DNA of 64,000 nucleotides. Origin: Bog-159 sp035602155 (GTDB lineage: Bacteria > Acidobacteriota > Terriglobia > Bryobacterales > Bryobacteraceae). The stretch's first letter is position 1. Every line of letters begins with the position of its first letter. A program made the translations under genes and the position numbers. Location of the stretch: the NCBI GenBank assembly GCA_035602155.1, contig DATNMW010000269.1, positions 1-64,000 on the forward strand. Reading direction: 5' to 3'. Shown here piece after piece: positions 36,136-43,114 of this stretch. Under the pieces are notes generated by a model. It did not search any database, had not been told where the DNA came from, and saw nothing but the letters and a program-made list of their open reading frames with translations.

Positions 36136-36603
36136 ATGGCTGGCACGACAAAGCGCATCAAACCAGGAAGATCGCCGCGCGGGTCCGACTCCGTGCCTCG
36201 CGATCGGGTTACAGTCCGCCGCGTTGCACGTGCCCGGATGCGGCAGGCGTTAGAGATCCTTGGCCTTTCCACCGAGGGAGAAGCCTTGCCCTCAGGACGG
36301 TTCGCACTGATCGAACTGCCGCTCAAAGAAGGAGGGGAGGGAGTCCGCAGGATCTTTGAGACTCCTGCAACCGAGCCTCTGTCCTGCCGGGAGGAACTGC
36401 GCGGGGCGGCGCGGAGGGCCGAGATCGTCGCCCACGCGACCGAGGCCCTCGATGGACAGGTGAACGCGATGCACTGGCTGCAGGAGGCAAATCGCAGTTT
36501 AGGCGGGCGCTCTCCGTTGGCCGTGCTCACTGAAGACACGCCAGAAGCCGCCGATCTCGTCGACGAGTTGCTTTACGGTATCGAATACGGGATGTTTGCG
36601 TAG
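36136..36603 (+). CDS. MbcA/ParS/Xre-type antitoxin
   Basis: 155 residues with GGAGAGG upstream of the ATG. The C-terminal toxin-binding domain is clear: EIVAHATEALDGQVNAMHWL, QEANRSLGGRSPLAVLTEDT, PEAADLVDELLYGIEYG. The basic N-terminus (MAGTTKRIKPGRSPRGSDSV) probably contacts DNA. These antitoxins pair with RES-domain NAD+-degrading toxins; here the stop TAG overlaps the toxin GTG by one base (TAGTG). Unlike the pair at 20.7-21.4 kb, this one looks complete. Confidence 0.85.
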   Translation: MAGTTKRIKPGRSPRGSDSVPRDRVTVRRVARARMRQALEILGLSTEGEALPSGRFALIELPLKEGGEGVRRIFETPATEPLSCREELRGAARRAEIVAHATEALDGQVNAMHWLQEANRSLGGRSPLAVLTEDTPEAADLVDELLYGIEYGMFA

Positions 36604-37076
36604 TGCGGGTCTGGCGCATTTCGAAGCGGCAATACGCGCCAGCAGTTTTCTCGGGCGGTGGTGGATTGCGGGCGGCGATGCGCTGGAATCACAAAGGCCA
36701 CCGGATTGTGTATACCTCCCAGTCGCTCTCCCTGGCAACTCTTGAACTGTGGGTGCACACTCCGCCCATTGAGCCGTTGACAACTTACGTTTCAGTAGCT
36801 GCCGGAATTCCGGATGACATGCAAATCACCGTCTTTGCACGAGAAGGCCTCCCGGCGGCCTGGAAGGAAGATCCTGCACCCGCGAGTCTGCGGGACCTGG
36901 GCACGCACTGGCTAGTCTCTAAGGTCTCAGCCGTGGCGAGAGTGCCCTCCGCAATCGTTCCCACGGAATACAACTATCTGCTGAACCCCGAGCATCCGGA
37001 TTTTGGGCTCATTACAATGGAGGAGCCGATTCCGTTCGTCTTCGATCAGCGCATGTGGAAGCCGCGCAAGGTTTAG
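36603..37076 (+). CDS. RES-domain toxin (NAD+ phosphorylase type)
   Basis: 157 residues from GTG 36603. The RES fold is recognisable: VWRISKRQYAPAVFSGGGGL, RWNHKGHRIVYTSQSLSLAT, LELWVHT, and the closing IVPTEYNYLLNPEHPDFGLI. The Arg, Tyr and Glu positions expected for NAD+ cleavage (R in VWRI, Y in IVYTSQS, E in TLELWVH) are present. RES toxins deplete NAD+ and stop growth. The gene is coupled to its antitoxin and followed 100 bases later by the FRG-SET gene. Confidence 0.87.
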   Translation: MRVWRISKRQYAPAVFSGGGGLRAAMRWNHKGHRIVYTSQSLSLATLELWVHTPPIEPLTTYVSVAAGIPDDMQITVFAREGLPAAWKEDPAPASLRDLGTHWLVSKVSAVARVPSAIVPTEYNYLLNPEHPDFGLITMEEPIPFVFDQRMWKPRKV

Positions 37077-37177
37077 TGGCTGGAGGCTTTTGCTGCCGCT
37101 ATAATTTGGACAGAGGCTCGCGCGCCAGTCGTCACCGCGATGCGTTCATCGAATTGGACGTCCTCAAATACAAGGTA

Positions 37178-38410
37178 ATGAGGCGCACCACCGTGCTACT
37201 GGAGACTGCAAATAGCATCGAAGAGTTTACGAAGAGAATCTCAGATCTAAGAAACCGATGGTTTGGCGATTGGTCGCTCGTCCCGTGGTGCAGGGGACAG
37301 GAACGGGCTGAGTGGCCCCTCGTACCCAAGCTTTACCGGGGCGAACCGGACGACTACCAGGTCGAATATGAAATCCGGGAAGAATTCGCTACGCGCGCAC
37401 CCGCCCTTTCGGATTACACCAAGCCGAGCGAAAATCCTGAACTTAACAATTGGGAGTCCTATTTTTTGATGCAGCACTACGGGGCGCCAACCCGCCTTCT
37501 CGACTGGACAGAGTCATCCCTGATTGCCCTTTACTTCGCGGTCAGATCGAACCCGGGTAATTTCCACGCGGCTGTCTGGGTGCTGGATGCCTGGTGGCTC
37601 AACCGCTCTGTCATCAACAGAGACGAAGTGATTCCGCCCGCCGATCCTGGTACACTCGCGGCGGACAGGAAGTCTGTCACCGCGTGGTTGCCCGCGCGGT
37701 TCAAGAAGCGAGCCAGACTGCCGATTCTTCCGGTAGCCGTTCTTCCGACGCATACGATACGCAGGATCAGCGCACAGCGATCATGCTTCACAATTCACGG
37801 TAGTGAGCACGACGGCTTCCGAAAGTTGAGCCACAGGAGCAAGCCACGCCTTGTTAAGATCGTGATCCCAAGTTGGGAAATCCGCCAAATCCGTCGGTCC
37901 CTTGAATCCTGCGGCATCGATGAGACAGCCATTTTTCCTGACTTGGAAGCCCTGGGACGGGCTATCGTGACTAATTGGAAGAGCGAGACGGCGGACCTGC
38001 CTCACGTTGGCGTCTACACGCGGCTGGGGAGATCCAAGACCCATGGCGTCGGCGTGTTTGCGATCAGAAAGATCGGAAGGGGCACCAAGGTGTTCGGCGG
38101 GGATGATGCCGGCATGGTTTGGATCGACAAGCATAAAACGGAGCGTCTGCCAAACAGAGTCAAAAAGTTGTACGACGATTTTGCAGTCCTAAAGAATGGC
38201 AGATATGGATGCCCCGCCAGCTTCAATCAGTTGACCCTCTCATGGTACCTGAACGAGTCACGGACGCACCCCAACGTCCGGTGCGACGAAAACGATGATT
38301 TCTTTGCCACACGAGACATTAAGGCAGGCGAAGGACTGCTGGCGAATTACCCGCAATACAGCGAATACGAGAAACCGGCCCATACCAAATCGAGAATTGT
38401 TCGCGCTTAG
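37178..38410 (+). CDS. FRG domain fused to a SET domain
   Basis: 410 residues from ATG 37178 (the frame is open further upstream). Residues about 20-240 form an FRG domain: VPWCRGQERAEWPLVPKLYR, then SYFLMQHYGAPTRLLDWTES and SLIALYFAVRSN. Residues about 275-395 form a SET methyltransferase-like domain: YTRLGRSKTHGVGVFAIRKI, WYLNESRTHPNVRCDENDDF, FATRDIKAGEGLLANYPQYS. The SAM-binding N-H-S is N-E-S here, while the G-E-x-L and final Tyr are kept. FRG proteins often lie near toxin and defence genes; FRG with SET is not an architecture I know. It follows the RES/antitoxin pair within the cargo beside the carboxylase gene. Confidence 0.8.
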   Translation: MRRTTVLLETANSIEEFTKRISDLRNRWFGDWSLVPWCRGQERAEWPLVPKLYRGEPDDYQVEYEIREEFATRAPALSDYTKPSENPELNNWESYFLMQHYGAPTRLLDWTESSLIALYFAVRSNPGNFHAAVWVLDAWWLNRSVINRDEVIPPADPGTLAADRKSVTAWLPARFKKRARLPILPVAVLPTHTIRRISAQRSCFTIHGSEHDGFRKLSHRSKPRLVKIVIPSWEIRQIRRSLESCGIDETAIFPDLEALGRAIVTNWKSETADLPHVGVYTRLGRSKTHGVGVFAIRKIGRGTKVFGGDDAGMVWIDKHKTERLPNRVKKLYDDFAVLKNGRYGCPASFNQLTLSWYLNESRTHPNVRCDENDDFFATRDIKAGEGLLANYPQYSEYEKPAHTKSRIVRA

Positions 38411-38512
38411 ATACCTTGCTGCAGGAGGAGGCAGCCTGGCACACCACACACCCGCCTAATCGGGCGTCCGGACTTTCCTCCCTCCCCGACATTCGCGCTA
38501 CGATCACATAAC

Positions 38513-40138
38513 GTGAGCACTATTCCCGAATCCGCGTCCTCCGCGAACAAGGTCGCACGCATGGCGCACATGCGCCACCTGGTAGACCAATTGCAAAAGC
38601 TCGAAGAGCGGCTGCGAGCGGGCGGAGGTCCAGCCAAGATCGAGCGGCAACACCGCGCTGGCAAAATGACCGCGCGCGAACGCATCGCGGCGCTGATCGA
38701 CCCAGGCACGCCCTTCCTCGAAATCGGCCTGCTGCTGGCTTACGACCAGTACGATGGCGAAGCGCCCGGCCTCGGCTCGGTCACCGGCATCGGCAAGATC
38801 GAGGGCCGCTACGCCGTCATCGTCGCGGGCGACGCCACCGTGAAGGCCGGATCGTGGTGGCCCGAGACCGTCACCAAGGGTCTTCGCGCGCAGGAAATCG
38901 CCATGCGCAACCGCGTTCCCATCGTCTATTTGGTGGACTCCGCGGGCGTCAACCTGCCGTACCAGGACCGCATCTTCCCCGGCCAGTATGGCGGCGGCCG
39001 AATTTTCTACTATAATTCTCTTATGCGGCGCAAGCTCCGTGTGCCGCAGATCGCCGCGGTGATGGGTGCTTGCATCGCCGGCGGCGCCTATCTTCCCGCG
39101 CTCAGCGATACCATCATCATGGTCGAAGGCACGAGTTTCATGGGCTTGGGCGGTCCGAATCTCGTCAAAGGCGCAACCGGCCAGGTGGTCGATTCCGAAT
39201 CCATTGGCGGCGCACGGCTGCATACCACGGTCAGCGGCGTGGCTCACTACATGGCTAAGGACGATGCCGAGTGCCTGGAGCGCATCCGCCAGCGCTTCCG
39301 TGATTTGCCTGCGCCTCCCACACGCTTGCAAGGCCAGCCGCCGGCGCGTCCGGCCGACGACATCTACGCCGTGCTCCCCGCCGACCATCGCCTGCCCTAC
39401 GATATCGAAGAAGTCGTCTTCCGTATTTTCGATGCGGGCGACTACGTTGAATTCCAGCCGGAATACGCGCCCGAGATGTTGTGCGCCAACGCGCGCCTTT
39501 CCGGCCATCCGGTGGCCATCATCGCCAACCGCCGCGGCTTCCTGCGATCCGAAGGGCGCCCGCGCATTGGCGGCATCGTCTACACCGAATCCGCGCGCAA
39601 AGTCGCGTATTTCGTGGAACTCAACGAACGCCTAGGTTACCCGCTAATCTATTTGCAGGACGTTTCGGGTTTCATGGTAGGTCCCGAAGCCGAGCGCGAA
39701 GGGATCATCCGGGCCGGTGCCGACATGGTGGAAGCCATGTCTTGCACCAGTGTTCCGAAGCTGATCGTGACGCTGAATCACGCCAGCGGGGCAGGGTATT
39801 ACGCCATGGCCGGGCAAGGTTTCGAACCGAATTTTACATTCAGTTGGCCCACCGCGCGCATTGGGGTGATGGAAGGCGATTCCGCCGTGCAAGCGCTCTT
39901 TTCAGTCGAACTGGAAAAATACAAAGCCACAGGCGAGCCCCTGCCGAAGCAACTGCAAGCCGCCATCGACAAAACGAAAACGGATTACGAAAACTGGCTG
40001 GACGCACGCTACGCCGCCGCGCGGGGGCACTGCGACGCGGTAATCGATCCACTCGAAACGCGCCAAATCTTGACCATGGCTCTCGAAGTAACCCTGCACC
40101 GTCCGCGGGCCGTGCCCCTGGTGCTGGAAACATTATGA
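38513..40138 (+). CDS. acyl-CoA carboxylase, carboxyltransferase (beta) subunit
   Basis: 541 residues from GTG 38513, full length for the PccB/MccB class. Readable features are RQHRAGKMTARERIAALIDP, the oxyanion loops around MGACIAGGAYLPALSD and NHASGAGYYAMAG, and the C-terminal RARGHCDAVIDP-like AARGHCDAVIDPLETRQILT. It moves carboxyl from biotin to an acyl-CoA such as propionyl-, methylcrotonyl- or geranyl-CoA. The biotin-bearing alpha subunit is not in the window. The downstream AtuA-like and crotonase genes suggest branched or isoprenoid acyl-CoA breakdown. A truncated copy of its 5' end lies at 35709. Confidence 0.92.
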   Translation: MSTIPESASSANKVARMAHMRHLVDQLQKLEERLRAGGGPAKIERQHRAGKMTARERIAALIDPGTPFLEIGLLLAYDQYDGEAPGLGSVTGIGKIEGRYAVIVAGDATVKAGSWWPETVTKGLRAQEIAMRNRVPIVYLVDSAGVNLPYQDRIFPGQYGGGRIFYYNSLMRRKLRVPQIAAVMGACIAGGAYLPALSDTIIMVEGTSFMGLGGPNLVKGATGQVVDSESIGGARLHTTVSGVAHYMAKDDAECLERIRQRFRDLPAPPTRLQGQPPARPADDIYAVLPADHRLPYDIEEVVFRIFDAGDYVEFQPEYAPEMLCANARLSGHPVAIIANRRGFLRSEGRPRIGGIVYTESARKVAYFVELNERLGYPLIYLQDVSGFMVGPEAEREGIIRAGADMVEAMSCTSVPKLIVTLNHASGAGYYAMAGQGFEPNFTFSWPTARIGVMEGDSAVQALFSVELEKYKATGEPLPKQLQAAIDKTKTDYENWLDARYAAARGHCDAVIDPLETRQILTMALEVTLHRPRAVPLVLETL

Positions 40139-40209
40139 AACCGCCGATACACGCCGATTCACGCCGATCAAGTCAACTCATCGGCGTGCATCTGCGTGCA
40201 TCGGCGGTT
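40139..40209. repeat. large inverted repeat between carboxylase and AtuA genes
   Basis: Arms of 30 bases (40139-40168 and 40180-40209) pair with only a few mismatches around an 11-base loop. Each arm holds repeated CACGCCGAT or ATCGGCGTG units. Without a T-run it is more likely a dispersed repeat or mRNA-stabilising hairpin than a full terminator; it begins right after the carboxylase stop. Confidence 0.85.
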
Positions 40210-40222
40210 CCCTTTCTTGCTT

Positions 40223-41557
40223 ATGATTCGCATCGCTAACGGTCAAGGCTTCTGGGGCGACTGGCTCGAAGCGCCCGTGCGCTTGGTGGACGGCGGCCCG
40301 ATCGATTACCTCACACTGGATTATCTGGCCGAAGTCACCATGTCCATCCTGCAGAAGCAGCGGCAGGCCGACCCCGACCTCGGCTATGCGCGCGACTTCC
40401 CCCCGCTGATCGGACGCATCGCCAAGAAGCTGCGCGAGCGCCACATCAAAGTCGTCGCCAATGCCGGCGGTGTGAACCCTGTAGCTTGTGCGCGGGCCGT
40501 ATTGAAGGCCGCTCCGGGCTTGAAAGTCGCCGTGGTGCTTGGCGACGATGTGCTCGACCGGATCGACGAGTTCCTCGGCAAAGGCTACGAGATGCGGAAT
40601 ATCGATACCGGCGCGCCGATCTCGACCATCCGCGAACATATCTTGAGCGCGAACGCATATATCGGGGCCTTCCCGCTGGCCGAAGCCCTGGCGACTGGCG
40701 CCGATGTGGTAATCGCCGGTCGCTGTGCCGATGCCGCCCTGGTCGTCGCGCCCATGATCGACCGCTTCGGTTGGGAGCCTGAGGATTACGACAAGCTGTC
40801 TGCAGGCATCGTTGCCGGACACATCATCGAGTGCGGCGCGCAGTGCTCCGGCGGCAACTGCCAGGTCGATTGGCAAAACATCCCGGACCTGGCCAATATC
40901 GGCTATCCCATCGTGGAAGCCGAAGCCGATGGATCGTTCGCGGTGACCAAGCATCCCGGCACCGGCGGTCGCATCGATTCGCACGGCGTGAAGGAGCAGC
41001 TTCTCTACGAGATCGGCGATCCGCGCCAGTATATGACGCCGGATTGCGTGGCCGATTTCACCTCACTGCATTTGGAAGACACCGGCCCCGATCGCGTGCG
41101 AGGCTTCGGCGTGCGCGGCGGGCCGCGGCCGGCCATGCTGAAGGCTTCCATGAGTTATCACGCAGGCTGGAAGGCCTCGGGCACGCTGGTCTACAGTTGG
41201 CCCAACGCGCTGGAGAAGGCGCGCGTGGCCGACCGCATTACGCGGCAGCGCCTCGACCAACTGGGGCTTCGCTTCGACGAAATCCACACCGAATACTTCG
41301 GCGTGAATGCGTGCCACGGTCCAGCGGCGCGGCCGGTTCACGATCCGCCGGAGGTGCAGGTGCGCATCAGCGTGCGCGGCTCGGACAAACGCGCCGTGGA
41401 TCGCTTCACACGCGAAATGATTCCGCTGGTGCTGACGGGGCCGCCCGGTGGCACCGGTTATGGCGAAGGCCGGCCCGAAGTGCGCCAGATCGTGGCGTAT
41501 TGGCCGGCGCTGATTCCGCGCGAAGAAATCCACACCAGCGTGGAGGTAATCAAATGA
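40223..41557 (+). CDS. AtuA-like protein (DUF1446)
   Basis: 444 residues from ATG 40223. It opens MIRIANGQGFWGDWLEAPVR and carries VVANAGGVNPVACARAVLKA, ADVVIAGRCADAALVVAPMI and ECGAQCSGGN, the hallmarks of the AtuA/DUF1446 family. AtuA is part of the acyclic terpene (citronellol/geraniol) utilisation cluster of Pseudomonas, but its reaction is not known. Here it follows an acyl-CoA carboxylase beta gene and overlaps (ATGA) a small gene corresponding to the AtuA C-terminal domain. Confidence 0.88.
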   Translation: MIRIANGQGFWGDWLEAPVRLVDGGPIDYLTLDYLAEVTMSILQKQRQADPDLGYARDFPPLIGRIAKKLRERHIKVVANAGGVNPVACARAVLKAAPGLKVAVVLGDDVLDRIDEFLGKGYEMRNIDTGAPISTIREHILSANAYIGAFPLAEALATGADVVIAGRCADAALVVAPMIDRFGWEPEDYDKLSAGIVAGHIIECGAQCSGGNCQVDWQNIPDLANIGYPIVEAEADGSFAVTKHPGTGGRIDSHGVKEQLLYEIGDPRQYMTPDCVADFTSLHLEDTGPDRVRGFGVRGGPRPAMLKASMSYHAGWKASGTLVYSWPNALEKARVADRITRQRLDQLGLRFDEIHTEYFGVNACHGPAARPVHDPPEVQVRISVRGSDKRAVDRFTREMIPLVLTGPPGGTGYGEGRPEVRQIVAYWPALIPREEIHTSVEVIK

Positions 41558-41889
41558 TGAAAATCCCTGTTTCGCGCATAGCCCACACCCGCTCCGGAGA
41601 TAAAGGCGATATCGCCAACATCGGCATAATCGCATGGCAGCCGCGATACTATCCGATCCTGCTGCGCGAAGTCACGCCGGATCGCGTCAAGACCTTCTTC
41701 GGCGAACTGGTCAAGGGCGGCGTGGACCGTTTCGAGCTGCCCAACCTCTATGCGCTGAACCTGCTGCTGCATCACGCGCTGGGCGGCGGGGGAACCGTTT
41801 CGCTACGCACCGACGCGCAGGGCAAGACGTTGGGCGCGGCGCTGCTGGCCATGGAGATCGACGTCGATGAGCGAGAGCTTACAGATTAG
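41554..41889 (+). CDS. AtuA C-terminal-domain-like protein
   Basis: 111 residues with IPVSRIAHTRSGDKGDIANI, then F-E-L-P-N-L-Y-A-L-N and a Leu/His-rich LLLHHALGGGGTVSLRTDAQ. This domain is fused to the end of AtuA in some bacteria and separate in others, as here. Start overlaps the AtuA stop (ATGA) and the end overlaps the next crotonase gene by 23 bases, so the unit is tightly coupled. It probably forms a complex with the AtuA-like protein. Confidence 0.85.
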   Translation: MMKIPVSRIAHTRSGDKGDIANIGIIAWQPRYYPILLREVTPDRVKTFFGELVKGGVDRFELPNLYALNLLLHHALGGGGTVSLRTDAQGKTLGAALLAMEIDVDERELTD

Positions 41890-42634
41890 CCGCGAGGGCC
41901 GCGTCCTCCATCTCGCGCTAAACCGGCCGGAACGGCGCAATGCGCTGAACCTCGACCTATGCAGCGCGCTGGGCGCGGCGCTGGAGGAAGCCGCGAACGA
42001 TGCGCGCGTGGGCGCGGTCCTGCTGAGCGGGAACGGCAAATCGTTCTGCGCGGGCATGGACTTGCATGAAGTCATGGCGCCATCCGCCGGCGGCGATGTC
42101 AACGAAGTTCACGAGCGCATCTTTACGGCGGGAATCCGGATGACCAAACCGCTGGTCGCCGCCGTGCATGGAGCCGCGCTGGCGGGCGGCACCGGATTGG
42201 TGGCGAATTGCCATATCGTGGTGGCGGCCGAAGATGCCACCTTCGGGCTGACCGAAATCCGCATCGGGCTGTGGCCGTTCGTAATTTTTCGCACGGTGGT
42301 GGCGGCGGTAGGCCAGCGGCGCGCGACCGAGCTGGCTCTTAGCGGGCGGATCTTCCCGGCAAGCGAGGCGCGCGAATATGGGCTGGTACACCATGTCGTG
42401 GAACCCGCCGCCCTGATGCAACGCGCCCAGGATATCGCCGCCGCTATCGCCGAAGCCAGCCCTACGGCGATCCACGCCGGCCTGGCATTCGTACGTGACG
42501 CAGGCGGCAAAAGCTGGGAAGAAGCCGGCGATCTGGCCCGCCGCATCCGAAACGAGGTTTTTCGCAGTGCGGATTTTCAGGAAGGTATCCGGGCGTTTCA
42601 GGAGAAAAGGCCCCCGCGCTGGTTTTATGTATGA
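41867..42634 (+). CDS. enoyl-CoA hydratase/isomerase family protein
   Basis: 255 residues of a crotonase domain: LALNRPERRNALNLDLCSAL, KSFCAGMDLHEVM (first oxyanion loop), AAVHGAALAGGTGLVANCHI (second loop) and FGLTEIRIGLWPFVIF with a Glu at the catalytic position. In an operon with carboxylase and AtuA-like genes it resembles AtuE or LiuC, which hydrate the carboxylated intermediate in isoprenoid or leucine breakdown. It overlaps genes on both sides. Confidence 0.9.
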   Translation: MSESLQISREGRVLHLALNRPERRNALNLDLCSALGAALEEAANDARVGAVLLSGNGKSFCAGMDLHEVMAPSAGGDVNEVHERIFTAGIRMTKPLVAAVHGAALAGGTGLVANCHIVVAAEDATFGLTEIRIGLWPFVIFRTVVAAVGQRRATELALSGRIFPASEAREYGLVHHVVEPAALMQRAQDIAAAIAEASPTAIHAGLAFVRDAGGKSWEEAGDLARRIRNEVFRSADFQEGIRAFQEKRPPRWFYV

Positions 42635-42941
42635 CGCTTTGGGACCTGCTGACCGCAATGTGCTTCGTATCGCCGCTGGCGGCCGCTTTCGCAACAGCGA
42701 GAGTCTCGCCTAAGGGAGGGGCTGGGTATGTCCTGGCTGTCGTCATCGGCGTGCCGATGGGGGGGGCTTCGCCTGGGTGATGCGAACCGCAGGAGCACGT
42801 GTAGCAGTTCGTGCGAGCCTAAGGGCGGAGCCACATAGGGACTGGTACTTCCGTGCACTCTACCCGGCCGTGATCGTGTGGATATGCGTCGGGCTCTTCC
42901 TCGGAGCATGGGTGACAGATGCGTTTTTCCGCTTCATCTGA
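42631..42941 (+). pseudogene. small two-helix membrane protein split at a G8 run
   Basis: ATG 42631 overlaps the crotonase stop (ATGA). The first part MTLWDLLTAMCFVSPLAAAF, then GAGYVLAVVIGVPMGG, reads to a run of eight G (42759-42766) and stops at 42778-42780. Shifting one frame at the run restores GFAWVMRTAGARVAVRASLR, then ALYPAVIVWICVGLFLGAWV, with a stop at 42939-42941. The whole product would be about 103 residues with several hydrophobic segments. It could be a slippage mutation, phase variation or a sequencing error. The region 42942-43114 has no gene. Confidence 0.6.
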
Positions 42942-43114
42942 GAGCGTCTCCAAGACAGCGCATGGCGCTACCCCTACCCGCGAGGGAGGGTACAACACCA
43001 GATATTGGGGCCGATTCGCAGCCGCCCCTTTTTGCAGTGTAGAATGTACTTTACTTTTTCCTCCAACGAGTTTAGTATGGTTACGATCCCCCGAGCAAGA
43101 CGAGGTGAACGTTT

